DNA from: Tubulanus polymorphus
Taxonomy: Eukaryota; Nemertea; Palaeonemertea; Tubulaniformes; Tubulanidae
Assembly: GCF_964204645.1 (NCBI RefSeq)
Contig: NC_134029.1
Location: 8,980,850-9,044,849 of the forward strand
Length of the DNA stretch: 64,000 nucleotides
Direction: 5' to 3'
Shown: one piece after another, positions 48,601-57,270 of the stretch
How positions within the stretch are numbered: the stretch's first letter is position 1
Layout: every line of letters begins with the position of its first letter
Position numbers and translations under genes: made by a program
Notes under the pieces: model-generated
What the model saw: the letters and a program-made list of their open reading frames with translations, nothing else
The model's database searches: none
What the model was told of the DNA's origin: nothing

Positions 48601-49815
48601 ATGGCAGAAGGTGTAGAAGATATTCCATTTGATGACATGGGAAATAATAATGAAGGATATATTGATGATGATTATAATGATACAGAAACTAATATTGATA
48701 ATGATGATGAATCAGCATATAATACTAATTTAGGTGAAGATGATGATTATGATGATGATGATCCCGAATTACGTGAAAGATTAAATAAATATTTAAAAGC
48801 TCCTGAAATTGGTAGAATTTCAACTAGAAGAGAAAGAAAAGAATTTATGGAACTATTAGTAAAACAACAAGAAAAAAATCCTGATAAACCTATGGAATTA
48901 TCTAAAATGAAATCTAGAGTAACAGATACAATTGTTAACGAATTATTACCAACAGTTGTAATAGATGAAATTGATTCAGAAGGTGTTGTAGAACAAATTT
49001 TTAAAGATGACCCATATTTCACAAATAATTTAGAATTTAAAAATGATTCGTGGTATTATAATGTTAATTTAAATAACAAAATTGTATCAATTCAATTATC
49101 TAAAATGGGTCAAGAAAATATTTATGAACCTGAAATGCGAGCAACATCTACAATTGAAGGTTCAAAAGGTGGTAGAGAATTTCTTAGAATTATATGGAAT
49201 GCACTCGATAGAATAAATAAAAAAGAACCAATTCCTAATATTGATATAAACAAATATTCACCATTTAAAAATCCATTTAAAAATCCAAATCCTACTGATT
49301 TTGATCCAGAAATGGAAGAGAATAGAAATCGATTAGATAGATTGAGATCTTCAACACCCGAAACATCGAGAAGAGACACTCAACCAATTGATAATTATTC
49401 AAGTCAATTACAATTAGAAAAACAAATTGATAGATTAAGAGATTCAGAAGAACTGATGAATAGTATATCAGATACATCTGGTTCTGAAACTGGAATAAAT
49501 CGACTGCAATATTTACTAGAAAAAGGATTTCTTAATTTAACTGATGAAGAATTAGAAGCATTTCCTGAACAAATACGTAGAGAAATTAAAGGTATACAAG
49601 TATCAGCTGATGAAATTGCTAATATTAAGATGAGATTTTCTAAAATAACCATGTTAGAAAAAGAATTAGTTAATGTAGATGAAGAATTAAAACAATTAGA
49701 ATTAAATAGAGATCATCAAGTAGTTTATGAAGCTGATTATGAAAGCAGAAAGTTAGCTTTAGTAAAAGAAATAGATGATTTAGAATATAACAAAATATTA
49801 TATATATATATATAA
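48601..49815 (+). CDS. Acidic coiled-coil virion-type protein, N-terminal part of a frameshifted gene
   Basis: 404 residues up to a stop created inside a TA repeat. The first 60 residues are strongly acidic (many Asp, including a YDDDDPELRERL stretch). The middle contains EFKNDSWYYNVNLNNKIVSI and a GREFLRIIWNALDRI helix. The C-terminal 90 residues are heptad-rich coiled coil. The frame ends in repeated Ile-Tyr codons from TATATATA. Another frame continues immediately with the same coiled-coil character into the membrane protein below, so the native protein was probably one chain of roughly 570 residues. Function unknown; likely structural. Confidence 0.65.
   Translation: MAEGVEDIPFDDMGNNNEGYIDDDYNDTETNIDNDDESAYNTNLGEDDDYDDDDPELRERLNKYLKAPEIGRISTRRERKEFMELLVKQQEKNPDKPMELSKMKSRVTDTIVNELLPTVVIDEIDSEGVVEQIFKDDPYFTNNLEFKNDSWYYNVNLNNKIVSIQLSKMGQENIYEPEMRATSTIEGSKGGREFLRIIWNALDRINKKEPIPNIDINKYSPFKNPFKNPNPTDFDPEMEENRNRLDRLRSSTPETSRRDTQPIDNYSSQLQLEKQIDRLRDSEELMNSISDTSGSETGINRLQYLLEKGFLNLTDEELEAFPEQIRREIKGIQVSADEIANIKMRFSKITMLEKELVNVDEELKQLELNRDHQVVYEADYESRKLALVKEIDDLEYNKILYIYI
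49798..49814. repeat. TA microsatellite within a coding region
   Basis: TTATATATATATATATA interrupts the large virion gene. A change of repeat number that is not a multiple of three would switch the reading frame, and the present length gives a stop at 49813-49815. Confidence 0.75.
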
Positions 49816-50330
49816 AATTACAAAAAGAAGAAAGAGATATATTATTAAAATCATATGATCTTAATCATATTAAAAAATTAAAAGTTATTTTTAAAGATTT
49901 GTTGATTAAACCAGATTCTGAAATATCATTAAAAGACAGAATAAGATTATTATTTAAATTAGAAGGTATAACAATTCTTTCAATTGTAACAGCTGTAACT
50001 ATGGTATTTACAACAATTGGTTTAGCAATATCAAATGCTTTGAAATCTACTCCTACTCCCACTCCCAATAAACCGGATAAACCTCCAGGTAATAATTCTA
50101 TACAAGATAAAGTTAAGGATGGTTTAAAGAAATTAGCAAAATATTTATGGGAACTATCAAAGAAATCTGCTGCAGCTTTACCAGGAGTTATTGCTTCAAT
50201 TGTTGGTTTTATATTGAAATCTGCAGGAAACATTATTAACTTTGCTGCTGAACATATTATTTTATTTTTAATTACAGTTGTAAGTGCTATTATTTTTGGG
50301 TTAGTGAATATGATATCAAAAAATAAATAA
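49806..50330 (+). CDS. Glycine-zipper membrane domain, C-terminal part of the frameshifted gene
   Basis: No start motif of its own; the frame opens through the TA repeat (first ATG-like start about 49899 is only a TTG). It begins with coiled-coil residues (KLQKEERDILLKSYDL), then ISLKDRIRLLFKLEGITIL and a membrane helix (TAVTMVFTTIGLAISNAL). A TPTPTPNKPDKPPG linker follows, then a small-residue-rich zone (KKSAAALPGVIASIVGF) and a last helix (ILFLITVVSAIIFGLV). I recall the same domain order as the C-terminus of one large protein in related animal elements. A membrane-active virion protein is plausible. Confidence 0.6.
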   Translation: MYIKLQKEERDILLKSYDLNHIKKLKVIFKDLLIKPDSEISLKDRIRLLFKLEGITILSIVTAVTMVFTTIGLAISNALKSTPTPTPNKPDKPPGNNSIQDKVKDGLKKLAKYLWELSKKSAAALPGVIASIVGFILKSAGNIINFAAEHIILFLITVVSAIIFGLVNMISKNK

Positions 50331-50352
50331 TTAATTTTTTTTTGTTAAATAA
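50331..50352 (+). promoter_or_regulatory. Late-like motif, capsid gene
   Basis: A T9 run (50336-50344), then GTTAAATAA and ATG. It has the longest T run of the class and precedes the candidate major capsid gene. Confidence 0.6.
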
Positions 50353-51600
50353 ATGAGTGGGAGTTATATAAGTCCTTCGAAGAATCATAGAATATCTAAT
50401 GCTATTAAAGCAGAAAGATCACATCATATAATTACTCATAACCCTTCAAATATTAATCCCGATGAAACTTTATATGTTAGAATTCCTAGATTAACACAAA
50501 ATACTTTTTATGTTCCAAATAGTATTTATTTATCAGCTCATATAAAAGTAATCGGTAATAATAATAATTATGTTGTTGATAATGTTGGAAGATATTTGAT
50601 TAAAAAGTTAACAATAAAGATTGGTCCGGAAACGGTTTTCTCATTAGATGATTATAATTTATTTATGCATTATAAAGATTTATGGTTAACTAAAGAAAAT
50701 AGAAATAATATGATATTTCAGGGTATTCAATCAGAAAACCAAAATAAATTAAGATCAGAAGCTAATAGCGCAATATTAACTAATGATGTAGATAAATTGA
50801 TAAAAAGTATATATGGAAGTAAATATAAAATTCCATTAGACTTTGAATTGATAAATAATAATGCACCTTTATATAAATACGCAATTCAAGAAGACGTTAT
50901 ATTTGAAATAACATTTGCTCCTGTAAATGAAATTGTATTATCTAGCGTTGTTAAAGATATGAGTTATAAATTATCGAATATATGTTTAGAATATGATACA
51001 GTAACTGATGAAAATATTTCAAGTATAATTCAAACCCAATATAATCAAGGATTTTCATTATTATATGATTATATTGATAAATTTAAAACTGTAACTATTA
51101 ATGCAAATGATGAAATAATTAATGAGAATATTAACTTTCCTAGAAGATCTATTAAAGGTATATTAATATTTTTTACCATTGGAACGTATACTAATGGTGC
51201 AATAAATGTTGACAATTATTATAATCCTGAAATAACAAAAGTAGAAATAACTATCGAAGGAATAGCAAATAAAATATTTTGTCAAGGAATGAGAATGATT
51301 CTTCAATGGCCAGAAATTAGAAAACATTTTATGAATGAAAAAATAAAATCATCTGAAGATTGTAACATTAATCAAATTGATTATTATACCGGTAATAAAT
51401 ATGCATTATGGTTAGATTTTAGAACAACTGAAGATAATTCATTACATGGTTCTGGGAAAAAACTACAAAATACAAAAGATGGAATACAATTATTCATGAC
51501 AAAGAAAAAGGGAATCAAAAATTTTAAAATGCACATTTATATTATATCTGACGCGCAATTAAATATTGTAAATTCTCAATTAGATAGTGTTATGTATTAA
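50353..51600 (+). CDS. Candidate double jelly-roll major capsid protein
   Basis: 415 residues, intact. N-terminal PDETLYVRIPRLTQNTFYVP and VPNSIYLSAHIKVI resemble the first strands of a jelly-roll. VGRYLIKKLTIKIGPETVFS and the paired-strand region around VIFEITFAP follow. The C-terminal third has ITIEGIANKIFCQGM and the most conserved-looking block, ALWLDFRTTEDNSLHGSGKK then LQNTKDGIQL, and ends in HIYIISDAQLNIVNSQLDS. Length, beta-rich character and position fit the hexon-like capsid proteins of Polintons/adintoviruses. I recall this C-terminal block from related animal elements. It would form the trimeric capsomers of an icosahedral shell. Confidence 0.65.
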   Translation: MSGSYISPSKNHRISNAIKAERSHHIITHNPSNINPDETLYVRIPRLTQNTFYVPNSIYLSAHIKVIGNNNNYVVDNVGRYLIKKLTIKIGPETVFSLDDYNLFMHYKDLWLTKENRNNMIFQGIQSENQNKLRSEANSAILTNDVDKLIKSIYGSKYKIPLDFELINNNAPLYKYAIQEDVIFEITFAPVNEIVLSSVVKDMSYKLSNICLEYDTVTDENISSIIQTQYNQGFSLLYDYIDKFKTVTINANDEIINENINFPRRSIKGILIFFTIGTYTNGAINVDNYYNPEITKVEITIEGIANKIFCQGMRMILQWPEIRKHFMNEKIKSSEDCNINQIDYYTGNKYALWLDFRTTEDNSLHGSGKKLQNTKDGIQLFMTKKKGIKNFKMHIYIISDAQLNIVNSQLDSVMY

Positions 51601-51607
51601 AATTTTA

Positions 51608-51632
51608 ACTTTAATAAAAATATATATAATAA
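51608..51632 (+). promoter_or_regulatory. Class A upstream motif, zinc-finger gene 2
   Basis: ACTTTAATAAAAATATATAT then AATAA directly before ATG at 51633. It marks a switch back to class A after a run of late-like sites. Confidence 0.6.
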
Positions 51633-52880
51633 ATGGAAGGTGGAATATATGAAATACAATCTCCAAGTGAAATGATATCAGATATATATTATATATTACC
51701 TTATGATGAATACAGTAAGTATTTTGGAGATTACTTTAATCAATTCAAATATAGAATAAGTAAAATAGATAAGAATATTGAAACTAAAATAGAAGATAAT
51801 ATTGAACCTAAAATAGAAGATAAGAATGAAACTAAAATAGAAGATAAGAATGATATTGAATATAAAATAGAAGATAATATTGAACCTAAAATAGAAGATA
51901 AGAATGATATTGAATATAAAATAGAAGATAAGAATGATATTGAATATAAAATAGAAGATGTAACAGGATATGTATCTTATAATATACCCTCTACAACATA
52001 TGATATTGAATCAAAAAAGATAAATGAAAAATATTGTGACGTATGTAAACAGTATAAAAGTTATAAGAATTGGGCAACTCATCTTAATTCACTCAAGCAT
52101 AAGAAAAATAAGAATAAGATTTTAAATGAATTGAATAATGATAGTGAAATTGATAATGATAATGTTAAAGAAGATAAATATTGTGAAGAATGTGATAAAT
52201 ATATAAGTCGTAGTAATTTTTCAAAGCATAAATTAACACAGATACATTTGGATAATATAGAAAGAAATATATGTGAAAAGTGTAATGTTGTTGTATTACC
52301 TAAAGATAGAATTAAACATGATAATTCTTTTGAACATACAATAAAAGCTGCTGATTTAAATATCCTTTATAGAGTACCAAGTGTATTTTTTGATATCGAA
52401 AATAATGATCATAGGAAATTATATAGATCAATTTTTATCGATTATGTAAGAAATAATCCAAAACAAGTATTATCAGATCTAAAAACTCGTCGGATGATTA
52501 TAAAAATTGATCTAAATAATTATTGGGGTATATATTATTTCATAAAATTTAAAAATATAGATTTTTTAACAGAATTGAAAAAAGTTGCTGCTAATGATAA
52601 TTATGATAATAAAAGTGATAACTTTGATGAAATAATTCAATACTACAGTTATGAAGATTTTTCACAGGATGTTATAAATAAAATAAGAAATGAAGCAAAA
52701 AATAAATATAAAAATATAAGTGGAGACAAATTAAACCAATATATTTATTTAACTTATGAATTCTGGGTTAAGGGTTTGAATGGTAATGGTTATCATTTTA
52801 AACTATTAGGTGAAAGAAGATCAGAAGAATTAAGAGATGCATGGAGCAAATTGTTTTCAGAATTAGAATCAGAAAAGTAA
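51633..52880 (+). CDS. Zinc-finger protein 2 with an acidic-lysine repeat tract
   Basis: 415 residues. Residues about 47-108 are a low-complexity tract built from KIEDN, KIEDK and NDIEYKIED units. Three U1/C2H2-like fingers follow: YCDVCKQYKSYKNWATH, YCEECDKYISRSNFSKH and ICEKCNVVVLPKDRIKH, each with a Cys-x2-Cys and a spaced His pair. The C-terminal half (from about VPSVFFDIENNDHRK) is a distinct helical domain without recognised family, ending YHFKLLGERRSEELRDAW. Last gene of the rightward block, intact. DNA or RNA binding and a regulatory role are likely (inference). Confidence 0.7.
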   Translation: MEGGIYEIQSPSEMISDIYYILPYDEYSKYFGDYFNQFKYRISKIDKNIETKIEDNIEPKIEDKNETKIEDKNDIEYKIEDNIEPKIEDKNDIEYKIEDKNDIEYKIEDVTGYVSYNIPSTTYDIESKKINEKYCDVCKQYKSYKNWATHLNSLKHKKNKNKILNELNNDSEIDNDNVKEDKYCEECDKYISRSNFSKHKLTQIHLDNIERNICEKCNVVVLPKDRIKHDNSFEHTIKAADLNILYRVPSVFFDIENNDHRKLYRSIFIDYVRNNPKQVLSDLKTRRMIIKIDLNNYWGIYYFIKFKNIDFLTELKKVAANDNYDNKSDNFDEIIQYYSYEDFSQDVINKIRNEAKNKYKNISGDKLNQYIYLTYEFWVKGLNGNGYHFKLLGERRSEELRDAWSKLFSELESEK

Positions 52881-53530
52881 TTTAAAATATGAATATAATA
52901 CCCTTTGTGTCTTTATTGTCTTTAGTAGTTTAGTACTTTTAGTACATAAAGAATAAATCTTTATTTTATTAGTAGTGAATAAAATTATTTTTAAAACTAC
53001 TAAACTACTAAAGACAATAAAGACATAAATATATATATAACACTGTTTCAATAATTATATTTATTCATCTGATGGATTTTATATATTACTGTTTCAATAA
53101 TTAAATCTATTTATCACACATATTTATTATATATATCATAGATTTATCATTTATAAAAATTATTTATATATTTTATTTTTCTAAGTACTAATTAAATAAA
53201 GATTTATTCTTTATGTACTAAAAGTACTAAAAGTACTAAAGATAATAAAGACATAACAAAACATATATAGATGTAATAAATATCATAGATTTATTTATCT
53301 CACATATTTATTATATATATTTGATTCAGTAATGATAAATCTATGTGTGTTTGTTATGTCTTTATTATCTTTAGTAGTTTAGTAGTTCTATTTTATTTTA
53401 TTCACTACTAATAAAATAAAGATTTATTCTTTATGTACTAAAAGTACTAAACTACTAAAGATAATAAAGACATTAGGGGAGGTATATAATACATATCTAA
53501 TACATATCTAATACATAGGTATACAAATAG
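52881..53530. terminator. Convergent intergenic region with three inverted-repeat modules
   Basis: Lies between the ends of the two convergent gene blocks. Module 1 (52909-53024) has perfect 27-bp arms (GTCTTTATTGTC... and its complement). Module 3 (53356-53473) has perfect 29-bp arms. Module 2 (about 53195-53256) is a single arm. All share CTTTAGTAGTTTAGTA and ATAAAGAATAAATC. Between them AATAATTATATTTATTC- and CACATATTTATTATATATAT-type direct repeats occur twice. Bidirectional termination or 3'-end formation fits the position, but an origin or recombination role is possible. Confidence 0.55.
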
Positions 53531-54145
53531 TTATTTTATAAATTTATATTCATATGGAAATTGTAATCTCATAAGTAATTTGGAACCTTTATTATTCTTT
53601 AATTTATTCATATATTCATCATGTAATTCAGTAGGTATAATTTGATTTTCTTCTAATGATTGTTGCATAGATTTTCTATCTTTGTTGTAGAATAAAACTA
53701 GAAATCTTATATTCTCTCTAAAGTCTTTCACAATTGAATTATATTTCTGATTTAAAACCCATGTTGTTATCCCAAAATGTCTACCAGAGAAAGCTAAATA
53801 ACATAACTCACTTTCTCTAATTTTAGAATCATGTACATTTGCGCAATCATCAATAATAAATAATGTATTAGATCCTTTATAAATATCTAATGCAATTTTT
53901 ATACAATTATCTAAATTATCTTTTACTGTTTTAGAATTTAATATAATAAACTTTTTATCTTTAAAAACTATATCTCTATTATACGTTTCATTCATTTCAT
54001 AAGTTGGGCAGAATAATATTATATTATCAAAATGATTCTGATAAATAGTTTCTAATAAATCTAATATGAAGTGTGTTTTACTACAATTTGTAACTCCAGT
54101 AACTAACATATTATGTGGTTCAAATATAAACAAATCTTTATTCAT
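53531..54145 (-). CDS. A32/FtsK-HerA-like genome packaging ATPase
   Basis: 204 residues. It would pump the element's DNA into capsids. Walker A is at residues 17-24 (GVTNCSKT), Walker B at about 94-100 (TLFIIDD), followed by a SGRHFGITTWVLNQKY block (120-135) carrying the Arg and Gln seen in this ATPase family. The usual second P-loop glycine before Lys is Ser22 here, one transition away from Gly, so activity may be impaired. Length is a little short of typical Polinton ATPases. Its ATG overlaps the end of the integrase frame by eight bases. GAATAA precedes the start. Confidence 0.85.
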   Translation of the reverse strand: MNKDLFIFEPHNMLVTGVTNCSKTHFILDLLETIYQNHFDNIILFCPTYEMNETYNRDIVFKDKKFIILNSKTVKDNLDNCIKIALDIYKGSNTLFIIDDCANVHDSKIRESELCYLAFSGRHFGITTWVLNQKYNSIVKDFRENIRFLVLFYNKDRKSMQQSLEENQIIPTELHDEYMNKLKNNKGSKLLMRLQFPYEYKFIK

Positions 54146-55223
54146 TTATTCTTTTAATTTTACTAGATAAAATCCATTCATTAAATTTATCATCTTATCC
54201 TTTATATTTCACCAAAGAATACTTTTTTCCTTTAAGAGTTTTAGTTTTCAATACCTTTTCTATTTTGTATTCTATTTCATCTGGATTTGGTACTAATGAT
54301 AATTCTTGTTCATAAAAATAACCTAATATTTCTTCATCTTTTAAATCAAACAATTTATAAACAAATGGTTTAGTTAATATTATCTTTTTAATTTTAAATA
54401 TTTCTTCTGTAAAATTAGGGGTATAACCTTTATAAAATGTTTTTCGATATTTAGAAATTCTAACATGTTGTCCTATTTTGAATTTAGGTTCTCCGAAATC
54501 ATGTGTAACAAATGCACCATATAAATTATTCCAAACTATTTCTGAATTTTCTTCTTTTCTAGCTTGTATAGGTTTCATATTTATAGAACTATGTTTAGAA
54601 TTATTATAACCTTTAACTAAATCATCTAATACATCGATATATTTATATGTTTCATTAGCGGTGAAATATTTCCACATTCTAGTTTTCAATGTTTTATTAA
54701 ATCTTTCTATAACAGATGCTTTTTTATCTGAATGTGTTGAAAAATATTCTACATCGTTATCAGTTAATAGTTTTTTAAAATGTTTGTTATAAAATTCTTT
54801 ACCTTCATCAAATTGTATTTTATCTGGGATAGCTTCTTTAAATATTAATTTGAAAGAATTTGTAACTTCTATACCAGTTTTATTTTTAATCGGGATACTC
54901 CATGCGTATCTACTGAATATATCTATAACATTTAGTATCCAAAAATATCCTTTGTTATATTCTTCTAAGTTTTTCATATCAATTAAATCAGCTTGCCATT
55001 GTTGGTCAATATATGAAACCATTACTTTTCTTGTTAAATATTTTTTATCCATTTTCTTGTGGATTTGATATGTTGGTTGATTTTGTAACCATGATTTTAA
55101 TTCACTTTATTTTATATTACTATTATCAGATTTAATTTTATCCCATAATTCTGAAACGTTAGAATATGATACTTCACTTTCTGGGTTGTAATATAACGCT
55201 CTTAAATATTGTTCTTTTTTCAT
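54138..55223 (-). pseudogene. Polinton-type integrase (rve, DDE) with two internal TAA codons
   Basis: One frame runs from an ATG at 55221-55223 to a stop at 54138-54140, interrupted by TAA at 55107-55109 and at 54195-54197. The longest open piece is 54195-55052 (285 residues). It contains VSYIDQQWQADLIDM (Asp22), IQFDEGKEF (Asp82) and VIERFNKTLK (Glu116), the DDE triad of retrovirus-like integrases, and a C-terminal chromodomain-like start (YKIEKVLKTKT, YSLVKYKG). The first TAA cuts off an N-terminal segment of about 38 residues, the second the last part of the chromodomain-like fold (about 18 residues). Flanking sequence on both sides of each TAA stays in frame and looks genuine. Normally it would insert the element with a 6-bp duplication. 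Confidence 0.88.
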
Positions 55224-55229
55224 CTTATT

Positions 55230-55655
55230 TTAATCCATTAATAATAATCTTGGTTTATTTTCAATGACTTTATCATTTGACTTATTTTCTGGTATGATAG
55301 GTTTACTGTCTGTACACGGATAACTAAGTTTCCGATTGTCATTGGAATCATCTTTATCGTAAGATTTGAATTTTGATTTATATATTACACCGGATAATAT
55401 AATAACTGTTACTAATCCAATTGTAATATATAATTTATAATTACTTCCAGCATTAGAAGAATTAGATGGATTATCATTTGAATCAATACCACCGTGTGGG
55501 TGCTGTACGGCACCATCAGATAAAGTCTGTGATTCATTTATATCAGTTAATTTCTTTTTCTTAGCTTTTTTTAATTCTGATGATCTTTTACCTAATTCTC
55601 TTGCCCATTTAATTTGTTTCTCGGATCTAGCCTTTTTCTTAACTCCATCACTCAT
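55230..55655 (-). CDS. Basic, single-membrane-span element protein
   Basis: 141 residues. The N-terminal third is strongly basic (KQIKWARELGKRSSELKKAK, then KKK). A Ser/Asn-rich linker with AVQHPHGGIDSND follows, then one membrane helix (LYITIGLVTVIILSGVIY, about residues 74-91) and a polar tail. The basic segment before an anchor could bind nucleic acid or packaged DNA at a membrane. Not recognised further. It ends seven bases before the integrase start, in the same leftward block. TAAAATAA precedes its ATG. Confidence 0.65.
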   Translation of the reverse strand: MSDGVKKKARSEKQIKWARELGKRSSELKKAKKKKLTDINESQTLSDGAVQHPHGGIDSNDNPSNSSNAGSNYKLYITIGLVTVIILSGVIYKSKFKSYDKDDSNDNRKLSYPCTDSKPIIPENKSNDKVIENKPRLLLMD

Positions 55656-55664
55656 TTATTTTAG

Positions 55665-56231
55665 TTAATTTTGTTCTGATTCATTTTCTGTTTCACTGTT
55701 TGGTTGTAGTACATCTGTTTCGTTCTTACCTGATTTATATTCCATAGGTTTGATGTTCGAAAATGTAATGACACCAGTAGAAATTAATGTCATAACCGAT
55801 CCTAATTGAAATGAAGCATAACCGACCCATTTTTGTAATTCAGTCATAACTAAATAGTCATTTTTCAAATCATTATATAATTTATTTTCATCATCAATTG
55901 GTATTAACTGGTTACATAATTTTGAATAACATTTGACAATACCATCTGAAATAGAATCATTTATTCTAGCTAATCGAGCTTCTTCATAAATCTTAAAATA
56001 TTTTATTACTTTATCGGGTTTCATAGCATCTAATTCTTGAAAAGTAATAGTCTTAGTTAAAAACTCTTTAGTTTTTCCACCGGCAATCAATAGTTCTATA
56101 TGGTGCTTACAATATAAATAGTATTCATAATCTATAGAATTAGAAACAACTGTATCTTTATTATCACTAATACCTAAATCATCTAATGTCTTTTCAATAT
56201 CAATATTATTCTTACTCAATTTCTTTGACAT
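55665..56231 (-). CDS. Unrecognised element protein with one hydrophobic helix
   Basis: 188 residues. Mostly helical and charged, with a tyrosine/cysteine cluster (YYLYCKHHIELL) and one hydrophobic stretch near the end (FQLGSVMTLISTGVITFSNI, about residues 139-158). The C-terminus is polar and acidic. No known motif. First gene of the integrase-ATPase cluster; TAATATAA precedes the ATG. Possibly a virion membrane protein; function not assignable. Confidence 0.6.
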   Translation of the reverse strand: MSKKLSKNNIDIEKTLDDLGISDNKDTVVSNSIDYEYYLYCKHHIELLIAGGKTKEFLTKTITFQELDAMKPDKVIKYFKIYEEARLARINDSISDGIVKCYSKLCNQLIPIDDENKLYNDLKNDYLVMTELQKWVGYASFQLGSVMTLISTGVITFSNIKPMEYKSGKNETDVLQPNSETENESEQN

Positions 56232-56639
56232 TTATATTAGAGGAAAAAAGCAAAAAAAATATTATAAGTATTCTTCAAATGATACTAGTATCTCTTTAGG
56301 TTAATACTAAATTGACTAGGTTAGTTAAAGTTAAAGAATTTCTATTCAAATCTATTCAAAATCTATTCAATCTAATGTCAATTAGAATTACCAAAAGAAA
56401 ATATTGAAAAATATAATAGAATTCACTAGCTAGTTGAAGTTATTGTTTTTTTATTATATTTTATTTAAATTAGGATTTAGATTATCTCACTACTATTGTC
56501 TATCTATTAGGAGCAGTAATTATAACTGTCCAGATAAGTCATTTCGGATCCTCGATAATAAATCCTCAAACTGAAAATAAATTCAAAGAAACGACTGGTG
56601 GAAATCTTATTTCATAAACACATATATTTATTATACAAA
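56232..56639. other. Non-coding AT-rich spacer of the element
   Basis: No ORF. Contains short AATCTATTCAAA-type direct repeats at about 56340-56370 and otherwise nothing recognised. Confidence 0.5.
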
Positions 56640-56644
56640 TTTTA

Positions 56645-57000
56645 GCGATCAATAGTAGAACAATGGAGAACAATAGAAATGCGGTTCAATCGGACCGGTT
56701 ATTGCGCAATACACAGTTATATTCTTATTCTGTAAACTACAACATTCAAACATAGAAATGTAACCAATCAATATTGAGCAGCTGTTTCAGTCAACAACGA
56801 TCAATAATAGAACAATGGAGAACAATAGAAATGCGGTCCAATAGGACCGGTTATTGCGCAATACACAGTTAACAGTAAACAATACAATACAGAACAACCG
56901 CCGCCATTAACAACGATCAATAATAGAACAATGGAGAACAATAGAAATGCGGTTCAATAGGACCGGTTATTGCGCAATATTTAGTTAACAGTAAACAATA
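56645..57000 (+). repeat. Three iteron-like direct repeats, each with two palindromes
   Basis: Copies at about 56645-56720, 56797-56872 and 56915-56990 share CAATARTAGAACAATGGAGA, ACAATAGAAATGCGGT and GGACCGGTTATTGCGCAATA. Each contains CGGTYC-AATN-GGACCG (a hairpin; fully complementary in the middle copy, with a G-T wobble in the others) next to the perfect palindrome ATTGCGCAAT. The spacers differ, so it is the 65-75 bp core that is conserved. Candidates are an internal origin, a packaging or enhancer site, or a binding array for one of the zinc-finger proteins. Confidence 0.75.
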
Positions 57001-57075
57001 CAATATTAAAACAGATATATACAATCGAGATTACATTTTTGATATCTATATTACAAAGACCTTCAGTGTTATAAT

Positions 57076-57255
57076 TTATAATTTTGTCCAGAATTCTTTA
57101 ATTACTGGATTGTTTCCAATCATTTCTTCAATTTCTGGTAAATATCTGACTACTTCACTAAATGCTAATCCTAATATTTTGAATTTTTCATATTTTATTA
57201 ATCTACCTACTCTTCTCAGTTTTCTTTCAAAACCGGCATTGATATCTCCACTCAT
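57076..57255 (-). CDS. Small protein of unknown function (59 residues)
   Basis: Starts MSGDINAGFERKLRRVGRLI and continues with KILGLAFSEVVRYLPEIEEM to a TAA at 57076-57078. It has a basic N-terminal half and an amphipathic C-terminal half. There is no class A or late-like motif before the ATG. The codons are less AT-rich than in the other element genes. It is called because the composition is protein-like and the frame is clean, but support is modest. Confidence 0.4.
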   Translation of the reverse strand: MSGDINAGFERKLRRVGRLIKYEKFKILGLAFSEVVRYLPEIEEMIGNNPVIKEFWTKL

Positions 57256-57270
57256 TTTCTTAGTTTTCGA

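Noticed and set aside
53531-55223. Alternative genetic code suggested by TAA inside the integrase
   Set aside because: Other ORFs in the element and both host genes use TAA normally, and an integrase-specific recoding has no support.
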